Below are positions 14,431-23,038 of a stretch of 33,914 nt of DNA, in pieces (positions within the stretch are counted from its first letter, which is position 1; the number at the start of each line of letters is the position of its first letter). The stretch covers positions 1 to 33,914 of the forward strand of contig CAIJFC010000097.1 in NCBI GenBank assembly GCA_903819815.1, given 5' to 3'. Origin of the DNA: an uncultured Bacteroidota bacterium (GTDB lineage Bacteria > Bacteroidota > Bacteroidia > Flavobacteriales > Flavobacteriaceae). Made by a program: the position numbers and the translations under genes. The notes under the pieces are model-generated. The model made no database searches, had not been told where the DNA came from, and saw only the letters and a program-made list of their open reading frames with translations.

Positions 14431-16041
14431 TTATTTAAATAATTCTGGCAATACATTAGCTTCCGTTCCATTGGGAAATGGAATTTTAATCATTTGAGCA
14501 ATCGTAGGAATAATTTGGGTTATTACTTTTCTATCATGACTTTCTCCATGTTTAACATTCCAACCATAAAAAAGTGCTGGCACATGAGTGTCATAGGAGT
14601 ATGGTGTTCCATGAGATGTTCCGGTACCTTTATACTCTATATATCCTGGTTTTTCAAGAATTACAATATCACCATTTGAATTTGGGTCATAACCTTTTGA
14701 TATAAAATTCAAATAGAAATCATTTCCAGTCGAAGCCAATATCTCTTCTTCGGTATAAACTCTTTTAATTTGGACTAGAGTCATCATATATTCTTTAAAA
14801 GATTGTTTTACTTTCGGTAAATCCAAACCTTTATTTTTAATAATCTCTCTATTTAGGTACAAATTAAAATTAGAGTAGTTTAAAACCAAATTATCTCCAA
14901 AAGTATCCTGAGAAAATTTTGACAACCCTTTTACGAATTCTTTAGTATCAACACTGTTTACTTCATATTTATTATCCTTCAGATAATTCACATTTTCAGC
15001 ACCAGCATGATCTGCAGTTAAAAAAATTAGATAATTATCTTTTCCAACATTCTTATCAAGGTAAGATAAAAAATCAGCTATTGTTTTGTCCAATCTAAGA
15101 TAAGTGTCTTGCGTTTCAACCGATCTTGTTCCCGTTAAATGTCCTACATAATCTGTTGATGAGAAACACACTGTTAAAAAATCAGTGATGTTATCTTTTC
15201 CTAACTCTTCGCTGTTAATGGCTTGCATTGCAATTTCTGCCAATAAGTCATTCCCAAAAGGAGTAGATCTAATTATTCCAGCATCATTTTTTTCGTACAT
15301 TTCTTTTAAATTATAAGGAAAAACGGGTGCTAAACTTTTATACAATTTTCCTTCATAAGGATTGTTATCGGGTAAACTCTCATTATAAGTTGACATTGGT
15401 TTAAATAAATCCCAACCTTTATTGATATAAGGCATGTAATGTTTTTCATTATTAAATTTTGTAATCCAGTCTGGAAGTTTATCCCCATAAAAAGAACTCG
15501 AAATAAACGATCCCGTATTACTGTACCAAAAAGCCCAATTAGCAAAATGTCCCGCTGGTAAAATTGCCCCACGATCTTTCAAACTAAACCCTAAAACTTT
15601 ACCTTTAAAATTAGTATGTAGGCGAAGTTCGTCAGTAATTGTAGTAGCTTGTAAATTTTTTGGAGACATTTCCCCCTCTTCTGGTTTACCCTCACCAAGA
15701 ATATGCACTGAAGCATCGTCCGTGCAATAAACTTCTTTTCCGGTAGAGCGATTGAACCAATCGTTTCCTACTATACCATGAATGGAAGGGGTAGTACCTG
15801 TATAAATGGAAGTATGTCCGGGGCCTGTATAAGTTGGCATATAATTGAAATGCATGTTATGAAACGTGTAACCATTATCCATTAATCTCTTGAAACCATT
15901 AGAAGAGAAATCATCTGAATAACGGTATAAATATTCCATTTTCATCTGATCAACAACAATTCCAACAACTAACTTAGGACGTTCTTGAGCAGAAAGAAAA
16001 GAACTAATTATTAATGCAGAAACTAAAAAAATATTTTTCAT
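14431..16041 (-). CDS. PafA-type alkaline phosphatase (secreted)
   Basis: The 536-residue protein has a signal peptide (about 1-18, ending SSFLSAQ) and an alkaline-phosphatase-superfamily fold of the PafA / type I phosphodiesterase group, which releases phosphate from organic monoesters in the periplasm. Candidate catalytic residues are Thr72 in PTYTGPGHTS, Asn93 in VGNDW, and Lys155 and Arg157 in SLKDRGA. Their spacing (21, 83 and 85 residues from the Thr) equals that of the characterised Elizabethkingia PafA (T79, N100, K162, R164). Zinc ligands are visible in VGIVVDQM, SSTDYVGH, LTADHAGA and GTSHGTPY. It is the last gene of a closely spaced minus-strand run, 21 bases after the small secreted unknown. 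No phosphate-regulation site was recognised. Confidence 0.93.
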   Translation of the reverse strand: MKNIFLVSALIISSFLSAQERPKLVVGIVVDQMKMEYLYRYSDDFSSNGFKRLMDNGYTFHNMHFNYMPTYTGPGHTSIYTGTTPSIHGIVGNDWFNRSTGKEVYCTDDASVHILGEGKPEEGEMSPKNLQATTITDELRLHTNFKGKVLGFSLKDRGAILPAGHFANWAFWYSNTGSFISSSFYGDKLPDWITKFNNEKHYMPYINKGWDLFKPMSTYNESLPDNNPYEGKLYKSLAPVFPYNLKEMYEKNDAGIIRSTPFGNDLLAEIAMQAINSEELGKDNITDFLTVCFSSTDYVGHLTGTRSVETQDTYLRLDKTIADFLSYLDKNVGKDNYLIFLTADHAGAENVNYLKDNKYEVNSVDTKEFVKGLSKFSQDTFGDNLVLNYSNFNLYLNREIIKNKGLDLPKVKQSFKEYMMTLVQIKRVYTEEEILASTGNDFYLNFISKGYDPNSNGDIVILEKPGYIEYKGTGTSHGTPYSYDTHVPALFYGWNVKHGESHDRKVITQIIPTIAQMIKIPFPNGTEANVLPELFK

Positions 16042-16062
16042 AATTGGATTTTATTATAGCTA

Positions 16063-16485
16063 TTATAATTTACCTGGGAAATTAACGATATTATAAACTA
16101 ATATCACGTCTTTTTGATTGATGTATAATTGTTTTCTATACTCTTGTTTTTTTCTTGTGATAAATGAAATTCTAAAGGGCTCTCCAACAATATCTATGCA
16201 ACTAAAAGGAAAGATTAAATCGTCGTCGTTTTCAATTTTTTCTTCAAACTTTTCGATATTATAAAACTGAATTTCTTTAGAATAAACTACAATTCTTTTT
16301 TTATCTAAATCCAACGCAATTACTATATTAGTAGTTTGAAAATCAGACCATTTACCCCAATTGTCTTTTTCATCTTTTTCCATTACACTAAATCCTGTCG
16401 CAACAAATTTATACACTTGTGCCTCTATTTTTTGAACACTAATTGTCAGAAATAAAAACAGAAATATTATTTTAATATTCTTCAT
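16063..16485 (-). CDS. small secreted protein of unknown function
   Basis: I do not recognise the family. The 140-residue product starts with a clear signal peptide (MKNIKIIFLFLFLTISVQ, then KIEAQ at about residue 22). It continues with a compact, charged, strand-rich domain (VYKFVATGFSVMEKD, TTNIVIALDLDKKRIVVYS) and has an Ile/Phe-rich C-terminal half. No transmembrane helix beyond the signal, no lipobox and no T9SS domain are seen. The frame could begin nine codons earlier at 16512, overlapping the upstream gene, but the ATG at 16485 puts the signal peptide at the front. It sits between the nitronate monooxygenase-like gene (20-base gap) and pafA (21 bases), and is probably cotranscribed with them. 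Confidence 0.75.
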   Translation of the reverse strand: MKNIKIIFLFLFLTISVQKIEAQVYKFVATGFSVMEKDEKDNWGKWSDFQTTNIVIALDLDKKRIVVYSKEIQFYNIEKFEEKIENDDDLIFPFSCIDIVGEPFRISFITRKKQEYRKQLYINQKDVILVYNIVNFPGKL

Positions 16486-16505
16486 ATTTTTTATGATGCT
16501 ACTTA

Positions 16506-17444
16506 TTACCAATTTTTTATTTCATTTTTTGCAATTTCAAAATCACGAATCATTTCATCTATAATATCTTTGGCAGATTTTATATCTTCAAATAAACCCG
16601 AAATTTGTCCAATTTCCAATTCGCCTTCAATTAAATCTCCTTCAAACATACCTTTTTTAGCTCTTGCTCTTCCTAATAAAGACTTTAAATCTTCAACAGA
16701 TGGATTTGTTTTATACAATTCCTGAATATCATTATAAAACTTATTCTTTATTAATCGAACAGGTGCCAATTCTTTTAAAGTTAACTGAGTATCCCCTTCT
16801 TTACAATTAATTATCGCGTTTTTAAAATTCTCATGAGCGGATGATTCAATAGATGCCGCAAACCGTGAACCTACTTGCACCCCATCAGCACCTAATACCA
16901 TTGCAGCAAGCATTCCCCTACCAGTAGCAATTCCTCCAGCAGCAATTAAAGGAATGTTAAGTTGTTTTTTTACCATTGGAATAAGTGTGAAAGTGGTCGT
17001 TTCTTCCCTCCCATTATGTCCACCCGCTTCAAAGCCTTCGGCTACAACAGCATCAACACCAGATTCTTGCGCTTTTAAGGCAAATTTTGAACTGCTCACC
17101 ACATGAACAACGGTAATTCCATTTTGCTTCAAAATTGAAGTCCAGGTAGTTGGATTTCCTGCAGATGTAAAAACAATTTTTACCCCTTCTTCAATGATAA
17201 TAGTAATTATTTCTTCAATATTTGGATATAACATAGGTACGTTTACCCCAAAAGGTTTGTCAGTTGCTAATTTACATTTTTGAATGTGCTCTCTTAAAAC
17301 ATCAGGATACATTGATCCAGCTCCTATTAAACCCAAACCACCTGCATTACTAACTGCACTTGCTAGCTTATAACCGCTATTCCAAATCATTCCTCCCTGA
17401 ATAATGGGATATTGAATGTTAAAAAGCTGAGTGATTTTATTCAT
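16506..17444 (-). CDS. nitronate monooxygenase / FabK-like FMN-binding TIM-barrel oxidoreductase
   Basis: The 312-residue cytoplasmic flavoprotein belongs to the 2-nitropropane dioxygenase family, which includes nitronate monooxygenases and the enoyl-ACP reductase FabK. It shows IQGGMIW (15-21), SNAGGLGLIG (32-41), PFGVNVPM, VVAEGFEAGGHNGR with the catalytic histidine (His143), and IAAGGIATGRGM plus LGADGVQVGSRF, which bind the FMN phosphate. The C-terminal helices are typical. The AGGHxG pattern is shared by both subgroups, so detoxification of nitronates and a FabK-like role cannot be separated here. It lies 9 bases after the protease gene's stop. Confidence 0.85.
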   Translation of the reverse strand: MNKITQLFNIQYPIIQGGMIWNSGYKLASAVSNAGGLGLIGAGSMYPDVLREHIQKCKLATDKPFGVNVPMLYPNIEEIITIIIEEGVKIVFTSAGNPTTWTSILKQNGITVVHVVSSSKFALKAQESGVDAVVAEGFEAGGHNGREETTTFTLIPMVKKQLNIPLIAAGGIATGRGMLAAMVLGADGVQVGSRFAASIESSAHENFKNAIINCKEGDTQLTLKELAPVRLIKNKFYNDIQELYKTNPSVEDLKSLLGRARAKKGMFEGDLIEGELEIGQISGLFEDIKSAKDIIDEMIRDFEIAKNEIKNW

Positions 17445-17453
17445 ATCAAATAA

Positions 17454-19067
17454 CTATTTTTTTATTATTTTGCCAGTCAAAATTTCATTTGCAGCAGCAA
17501 TTTTATAAAAATAAATGCCCGATTCAAATGAAAGTAATGAAATAACTTCCAACCGATTATCACTTTTTATTCTCACAATTTCTTGTCCTAAATTATTGTA
17601 AATACTAATTTCTCTTGAATTAGCATTTGAAGGAAATGAAAATGTAACTTCCTCATTAACAGGATTTGGATAAACAGAAAATCCATCAGTACTAAATTGA
17701 TTATTTGCTAAAGCAGTATTTAAAGCCAATTGAAAATTTGGAATACCATAACCATATTGCGCATTTGGATTGCTAAAACGATCTGACGATTCTTTAATTA
17801 ACTGAACAATTCTAGCATTTGTCAAATTTGGAAAAGCTTGCCAAAAACTTGCTACCATTCCCGCTATTATTGGTCCTGAAAATGAAGTACCACTATTAGT
17901 AGCCACTGTTCCTGAAGGAGTTGCAACCACTGCCGATTGACCTTGCGCCATAACATCGGGCTTTGTTCTACCATCAAATGAAGGACCTATAGAACTAAAA
18001 CTGGCATAATTTCTTGCTGAATTAACCGCACCAACCGTAAATGCATTGATAGCATCTGCAGGAGCGCTAATATTAGGATTACTCGTGTTTCCAGAATTTC
18101 CAGCCGAAACTACGACTATCATTCCTCGTGTGAAAGCAATATTTGCACCACGAGAACAAAAAGCAGTTGTGCCATTCATATTATTATAAGCATAGCTATA
18201 ATTTGGATTATCAAAGTCAAAATAGCCCAACGAAGAATTAATCACATCAGCACCAAACTTGTCAGCCATTTCAGCAGCTTCCACCCAAAGAGATTCTTCT
18301 AAAGGAGTCTCAGAAGTACTGTCTTCAGTTACAAATAAATAATAAGAGGCATCAGGAGCAGTTCCAACTAATTGATTGTCAACATATCCACCCATAGTTG
18401 AAAGCACTAGTGTTCCGTGCGAATTCATTGCATAAAAATTAGTACTTCTATCTACAAAATTATATCCGCCCAAAATTTGATTGTTGTCCCTTAACCTTTG
18501 AAAAGGAGTAGCACTATCAACACCCGGAAACCCAGCATCCAAAACAGCAATCACTTTTCCAGTTCCAGTATAATTTTGCTGGTGCAAATAGTTACCATTT
18601 AGCATTTGAATTTGGTTCCCAGAGGTACCATAATTATAAATAACTTGAGTTTCTAATACTTTATTTACAGCTGAATAATTGGATGAATTCGATAATTTTC
18701 CAGTTCTATTTAAAGTAGTATTTGCAAATGAAATAAAATCTACAAATGAAAGTAATCTTAAAGATTGAATTACAGCTTGAGTACCGCGAACATGCAAACA
18801 ATTCATCCACTTTGAACTGGCTTTTACAGTGATTCCTTGTGTAGCAGTTATCTGATCAATATAAGGTTGATGAATAGGAACGTCTTTTAGATCCAATGGA
18901 ATATTCTGAATTGCTCTTCTGTTTAATGCTCTTTGAGAAAGCATTTGAAGTGGATTGGATAAATAATATTGACTATTTGGTTTGTCTTTAAAATACACCC
19001 AAGCTTCTTCTTGCGAAAAGCCAAAAGCTGATATTAATAAGACAATAATCAATACTGTTTTTTTCAT
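17454..19067 (-). CDS. subtilisin-like (S8) serine protease with T9SS sorting domain
   Basis: The 537-residue secreted protease has a signal peptide (about 1-18, SAFGFSQ), a propeptide-like region (about 20-160) and a peptidase S8 domain. The triad is Asp177 (VIAVLDAGFPGVD), His217 (NSHGTLVLSTMGG) and Ser395 (GTSFSGPIIAGM), with the oxyanion Asn324 in VVSAGNSGN. Residues about 463-537 (FSVYPNPVNEEVTFSF to GKIIKK) form a type A T9SS C-terminal sorting domain, so the enzyme should be exported and carried across the outer membrane by the gliding/secretion apparatus. It lies within the mnmA-pafA run but has its own -7 box overlapping the mnmA stop codon. The substrate is unknown. Confidence 0.94.
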   Translation of the reverse strand: MKKTVLIIVLLISAFGFSQEEAWVYFKDKPNSQYYLSNPLQMLSQRALNRRAIQNIPLDLKDVPIHQPYIDQITATQGITVKASSKWMNCLHVRGTQAVIQSLRLLSFVDFISFANTTLNRTGKLSNSSNYSAVNKVLETQVIYNYGTSGNQIQMLNGNYLHQQNYTGTGKVIAVLDAGFPGVDSATPFQRLRDNNQILGGYNFVDRSTNFYAMNSHGTLVLSTMGGYVDNQLVGTAPDASYYLFVTEDSTSETPLEESLWVEAAEMADKFGADVINSSLGYFDFDNPNYSYAYNNMNGTTAFCSRGANIAFTRGMIVVVSAGNSGNTSNPNISAPADAINAFTVGAVNSARNYASFSSIGPSFDGRTKPDVMAQGQSAVVATPSGTVATNSGTSFSGPIIAGMVASFWQAFPNLTNARIVQLIKESSDRFSNPNAQYGYGIPNFQLALNTALANNQFSTDGFSVYPNPVNEEVTFSFPSNANSREISIYNNLGQEIVRIKSDNRLEVISLLSFESGIYFYKIAAANEILTGKIIKK

Positions 19068-19086
19068 TTGCTATAAATCTATATTA

Positions 19087-19114
19087 CAAATTTAAGAAAT
19101 AACTCCCGAACCAA
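19087..19114 (-). promoter_or_regulatory. internal promoter of the S8 protease gene
   Basis: On the minus strand a TTG (19112-19114) is followed 17 bases later by TAAATTTG (19087-19094), a full -7 match. The first three bases of the box are the TAA stop of mnmA. The predicted leader is about 15 bases. Confidence 0.55.
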
Positions 19115-20279
19115 CTAATTCATCCTTTATATACCAAGCTACGAATTGTCCTTCAGTAATCGCCGATTGTAGTTCGTTAAATTCAACGAACAAGCCAGTT
19201 TCAAATTGATGTAAGGTTGCTTTTTGTAAAGGTTGACGGTAACGAATTCGAGCCATAACCTCCATTTTTTCTCCATTTGCAATAGCTAAATCTTCTCTAA
19301 TCCAATGCACTTCCGATTTTTGAATAAATAAAGCCTTCTTAAACAATCCTGGATGTTCGCTACCTAAACCAGTATAAATAGTATTGGTTTCAACATTGGT
19401 AGCGATTATAAATAACGGTTCTTTCGTTCCTCCAACATTCAATCCTTTGCGTTGACCAATAGTAAAAAAATGGGCGCCTTGATGTTTACCCACTACTTTC
19501 CCCATTTTTGGTTGATACGATAAAGTTTGAGATTCAAATGCTAATTTTTCTTCTTGAGATATAAATTCAATTGGATTTTGACAATAAATTGGATCTTGAG
19601 CTTCAATTTGAACAATCAATCCTTCTTTCTTATCTAATTTTTGCTGTAAAAATTCAGGTAATCTAACTTTTCCGATGAAACACAAACCTTGGGAATCTTT
19701 CTTATCTGCGGTAATTAAATCCATTTGAGCAGCAATTTCACGAACTTCAGGCTTCGTTAATTCGCCAATTGGAAATAAAGATTTAGCCAACTGTTCTTGT
19801 GATAATTGGCATAAAAAATAAGACTGATCTTTATTAGTATCCACACCCGCAAGCAATTGATATACTTTATTGCCATTATTATCGATTTCACCTTTTCTAC
19901 AATAATGTCCGGTAGCTACATAATCAGCACCTAAATTGATTGCGATTTTCATGAATACATCAAATTTTATTTCGCGATTACAAAGTACATCAGGATTTGG
20001 AGTTCTCCCTTTTTCATATTCGTTGAACATATAATCAACGATTTTTTCTTTGTATTGTTCGCTTAAATCAACCGTTTGAAATGGAATACCCAATTTTTCA
20101 GCTACCAATAAAGCGTCGTTACTGTCTTCTAACCACGGACATTCATTGGAAATGGTAACCGAGTCATCGTGCCAATTTTTCATGAAAAGTCCAATGACTT
20201 CATAGCCCTGTTGTTGCAACAAATAGGCCGCAACACTAGAATCAACACCGCCGGAAAGTCCAACTACAACTCGTTTCAT
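19092..20279 (-). CDS. mnmA: tRNA-specific 2-thiouridylase MnmA
   Basis: MnmA adenylates and thiolates uridine 34 of Lys, Glu and Gln tRNAs with sulfur from a persulfide relay. The 395-residue protein has the PP-loop SGGVDSS (9-15), GLFMKNWHDD, the TPNPDVLCNREIKFD block with the first catalytic cysteine (Cys100), GADYVATGHYCRK, KDQSYFLCQLSQEQL, and the second cysteine in SQGLCFIGKV (Cys200). The HFFTIGQRKGL segment and a C-terminal beta domain (RIRYRQPLQKATL) that helps bind tRNA follow. The stop overlaps the promoter box of the protease gene. It starts 24 bases after the MORN-repeat gene and is probably cotranscribed with it. Confidence 0.97.
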   Translation of the reverse strand: MKRVVVGLSGGVDSSVAAYLLQQQGYEVIGLFMKNWHDDSVTISNECPWLEDSNDALLVAEKLGIPFQTVDLSEQYKEKIVDYMFNEYEKGRTPNPDVLCNREIKFDVFMKIAINLGADYVATGHYCRKGEIDNNGNKVYQLLAGVDTNKDQSYFLCQLSQEQLAKSLFPIGELTKPEVREIAAQMDLITADKKDSQGLCFIGKVRLPEFLQQKLDKKEGLIVQIEAQDPIYCQNPIEFISQEEKLAFESQTLSYQPKMGKVVGKHQGAHFFTIGQRKGLNVGGTKEPLFIIATNVETNTIYTGLGSEHPGLFKKALFIQKSEVHWIREDLAIANGEKMEVMARIRYRQPLQKATLHQFETGLFVEFNELQSAITEGQFVAWYIKDELVGSGVIS

Positions 20280-20303
20280 CTTCTTTATTGAATTATTCGA
20301 ATA

Positions 20304-21005
20304 TTATTTTTTACGCTTTGATTTAATTCTATTTGGTTGATCAAAATTGTCTTCACTTTCTAATTTTCCATTTTCAAAAAATTGCCAAATACCCACTTTA
20401 ATTCCTTTTCTAAACTTCCCTTTAGCAACAACTAATCCGTCTGGAGCTCTATAAGTTGTGATGCCATTTAATTCGCCATTTACATAAAATGATTCTTCCA
20501 AAGCTACTCCACTTTCATCATTTTTTATATAAATACCTTCAAGAAGGCCATTTTTATAATTAGAAATTTCGGCAACTTTACCCGATTTAAAATTAATGGT
20601 TTTTGCTCCATCTAACTTCCCATTTTTATAATTTTCAGAAGTCATAATTACTGATGATCCCTTGTGGTAATAAATCCACAAACCTTCATATAACTTATTG
20701 AGAACCTTTCCTTCGCTTATTTTATTTTTATTAGAATCATAAAAAATAGTATAGGCTGAATTGTCTTTGGAATTGAATTCTCTTGTAGCTATTAAATTAG
20801 ATTCTTTTGTATTGTCAAAAAATTTAAATAGGCCTACTTCTTTATCATGATCAAAAGTACCTTCATATCTTGGGCGTTTGGTATCTTCAAAAACACCTTT
20901 CCAAAAACCAACTTTCTTACCATTGGCATCTAATTTATTACTATCTGTTTGTGAAAATATCGATATTGAAAAAATTAGAAATACTATTTTAAATAACTGT
21001 TTCAT
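20304..21005 (-). CDS. secreted MORN-repeat (MORN_2/YwqK-like) protein
   Basis: The 233-residue protein has a signal peptide (about 1-19, FLIFSISIFSQ) followed by tandem MORN_2-type repeats of about 22 residues: GFWKGVFED, YEGTFDHDKEVGLFKFFD, ISEGKVLNKLYEGLWIYYH, NYKNGKLDGAKTINFKSGK, NYKNGLLEGIYIKND, FYVNGELNGITTYRAPDG and GKFRKGIKVGIWQFFENGK. The C-terminus is strongly basic (IKSKRKK). Proteins of this group are often labelled YwqK-family antitoxins, but that label does not establish a toxin-antitoxin role and none is indicated here. MORN repeats generally give an extended beta scaffold. It is the first gene of the closely spaced run MORN - mnmA - protease - NMO - unknown - pafA. Only an imperfect -7 box is visible upstream. 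Confidence 0.85.
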   Translation of the reverse strand: MKQLFKIVFLIFSISIFSQTDSNKLDANGKKVGFWKGVFEDTKRPRYEGTFDHDKEVGLFKFFDNTKESNLIATREFNSKDNSAYTIFYDSNKNKISEGKVLNKLYEGLWIYYHKGSSVIMTSENYKNGKLDGAKTINFKSGKVAEISNYKNGLLEGIYIKNDESGVALEESFYVNGELNGITTYRAPDGLVVAKGKFRKGIKVGIWQFFENGKLESEDNFDQPNRIKSKRKK

Positions 21006-21065
21006 ATATTTTACTTTATTCTATAAAACTAAATCTTTTAATAAATATTATAAAAATAGTCTGTT

Positions 21066-21093
21066 TATTAAAAAAGCACTCTAGGAGTGCTTT
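21066..21093 (-). terminator. intrinsic terminator after yidC
   Basis: On the minus strand AAAGCACTC and GAGTGCTTT form a perfect 9-bp stem with a 3-base loop, followed by T residues. It starts just after the yidC stop codon and separates the pyrG-yidC unit from the MORN/mnmA run. Confidence 0.85.
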
Positions 21094-21097
21094 AAAA

Positions 21098-22996
21098 TTA
21101 TTTCTTTTTTTGCTGTGCTTTTTGAGCTTCAGCTTGTTCCATAATTTCTTGCATTTTTCTTTGGAACTTACTCTGCTTTTTAGGCTCTTTCAATTTGTTC
21201 TCTTGAATTTGTGCATTAATTTTATCATTATCAACGATGTAATTCTTGATAACTAACATAATTCCAATTGTAATTAAATTGGATATAAAGTTATACAAAC
21301 TAAGCCCTGCCCCATAAGTATTAAAGAAAATTAACATCATTAATGGCGAAACGTAAATCATGATTTTCATCAATTTAGCCATATCCGGCATGCCTTCTTG
21401 AGTTGGAGCTGCCATTTGTTGATCGCCAGAAGTCATTTTCATATAAAAGAAAATAGCAATAGCGGCTAAAATTGGAAACAAACTAATATGACTTCCATAC
21501 AAAGGAATGTGGAATGGCAATTTCATAATTTCATCAAATGAAGACAAATCATCGGCCCAAAGGAAACTCTTTTGTCTTAATTCAAATGCTGATGGGAAAA
21601 ACTGAAATGAAGCATACATAAACGGCAACTGAATCAAAGCTGGAATACAACCAGCCATTGGATTTACTCCGGCTTTATTGTATAACTTCATTGTTTCTTG
21701 TTGTTTTTTAGCAGGTTCTTTTTTAAATTTTTCATTCAATTCTGCAATTTCAGGACGCAGCACTTTCATTTTAGCTTGAGACAAAAATGATTTGTAAGTA
21801 ATCGGTGACATTGCAATTTTAATGATAATGGTAAAGATGATAATCGCAATTCCATAAGCTATATAAGAACTTAAAAACCCAAATAAAGGAATGAAAATAA
21901 ACTTATTAATCCATCCAAAAATACCCCAACCCAGTGGAATAATCTTTTCAATATTTTTATTATAATTCTTTAAAGTTTTATAATCTGATGGTCCAAAATA
22001 CCAACTCATTTTATAGTTCACTTCCCCATTTGTAAAAGCCAACGGCATTTTAGAATTGAATTGCTTAACGAAAATAGTATCTTTATTTTCATCAATCACT
22101 AATTTATTTGACTTTAAAACTGCTTTCGAAAATGGCGTTTCAGTCATTAAAATAGAAGCGAAGAAATGTTGTTTGTAAGCAATGTATTTAACATTTTCAA
22201 GGGTTTCTTCTTGGTTTTCTCCATCACTTACATTATTAAATTTCTCCTCACCATATTCATAATTTAATAAAGTATATCTGTTTTCATAAGAGGCACTTTT
22301 CTCGATTTTATAAGTTTTCAAATCCCATTCTAAATCAAGGGGTTTTGAGGTGTTTAATACTTTATTTAATCCTTGAGAACGCAAATTAAAACCAACCATA
22401 TAATCGTTTGGTTTTAACTCATATTGGTATTCTAAAAACTCATTAGGACCTGCTTTTAAACGCATGGTAAGAATTTGTTTATCACCAACTTTAGTTAATG
22501 TAGGCTCAAAAAATAAATCTTTAGTATTTAAAGTATGATTGTCATTGGTTAAAAGTTGGATATTTAATTGAGAATTATTATCCTTAATTAATTCAACCAA
22601 TTGTCCAGAACCTTTTTTAAATTTTTCAAAGTTCTTTAAAACAGCTTCAACTATATAACCCCCTTTATTAGAAATTTTAATACGAACATATTCATTTTCA
22701 AGGGTTGTAATAGTATTCTTTGTAGAAGGTAAAGTAGCCGAATAAGCAAAACTTCCTAAAGATTTTTTTAACTTATCAATTTGAACTGCATTAGCCGAAG
22801 AAGTATCTGTTGGATTAATTACAATATTTTCTTGTTTAACAGTCTTTGGAGTTACAGCAGTTGATTTTTCATTTTTTGCCTTTTCAGCAGCCAATTGTTC
22901 TTTTGAAGGTTGATTTTGATACATCATCCAAATCAAAATTCCAAAAATTAATACGAAGCCAATTATTGAATTTAAATCTAATTTTTTTTCTTCCAT
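21098..22996 (-). CDS. yidC: membrane protein insertase YidC
   Basis: YidC inserts and folds inner-membrane proteins alone or with SecYEG. The 632-residue form has the Gram-negative layout: an N-terminal membrane anchor (about 9-24, IIGFVLIFGILIWMMYQNQ), a large periplasmic domain (about 60-360) with the ITTLENEYVRIKISNKGGYI opening, and a conserved five-helix core with the hydrophilic-groove arginine in SPITYKSFLSQAKMKVLRPE. Further helices include AGCIPALIQLPFMYASFQFF and YGAGLSLYNFISN. The C-terminal tail is Gln/Lys-rich (KFQRKMQEIMEQAEAQKAQQ). It follows pyrG by 42 bases without a separate promoter and ends at a strong terminator. The usual rnpA/rpmH context is absent, as is common in Bacteroidota. 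Confidence 0.97.
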   Translation of the reverse strand: MEEKKLDLNSIIGFVLIFGILIWMMYQNQPSKEQLAAEKAKNEKSTAVTPKTVKQENIVINPTDTSSANAVQIDKLKKSLGSFAYSATLPSTKNTITTLENEYVRIKISNKGGYIVEAVLKNFEKFKKGSGQLVELIKDNNSQLNIQLLTNDNHTLNTKDLFFEPTLTKVGDKQILTMRLKAGPNEFLEYQYELKPNDYMVGFNLRSQGLNKVLNTSKPLDLEWDLKTYKIEKSASYENRYTLLNYEYGEEKFNNVSDGENQEETLENVKYIAYKQHFFASILMTETPFSKAVLKSNKLVIDENKDTIFVKQFNSKMPLAFTNGEVNYKMSWYFGPSDYKTLKNYNKNIEKIIPLGWGIFGWINKFIFIPLFGFLSSYIAYGIAIIIFTIIIKIAMSPITYKSFLSQAKMKVLRPEIAELNEKFKKEPAKKQQETMKLYNKAGVNPMAGCIPALIQLPFMYASFQFFPSAFELRQKSFLWADDLSSFDEIMKLPFHIPLYGSHISLFPILAAIAIFFYMKMTSGDQQMAAPTQEGMPDMAKLMKIMIYVSPLMMLIFFNTYGAGLSLYNFISNLITIGIMLVIKNYIVDNDKINAQIQENKLKEPKKQSKFQRKMQEIMEQAEAQKAQQKKK

Positions 22997-23038
22997 TTTA
23001 CTTTTATTAAAGTCGATATCTTATTCGAAAATACTATT

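Noticed and set aside
20304..21005. Toxin-antitoxin role for the MORN-repeat protein
   Set aside because: The YwqK antitoxin label is a database name. The protein is secreted and no toxin gene is adjacent.
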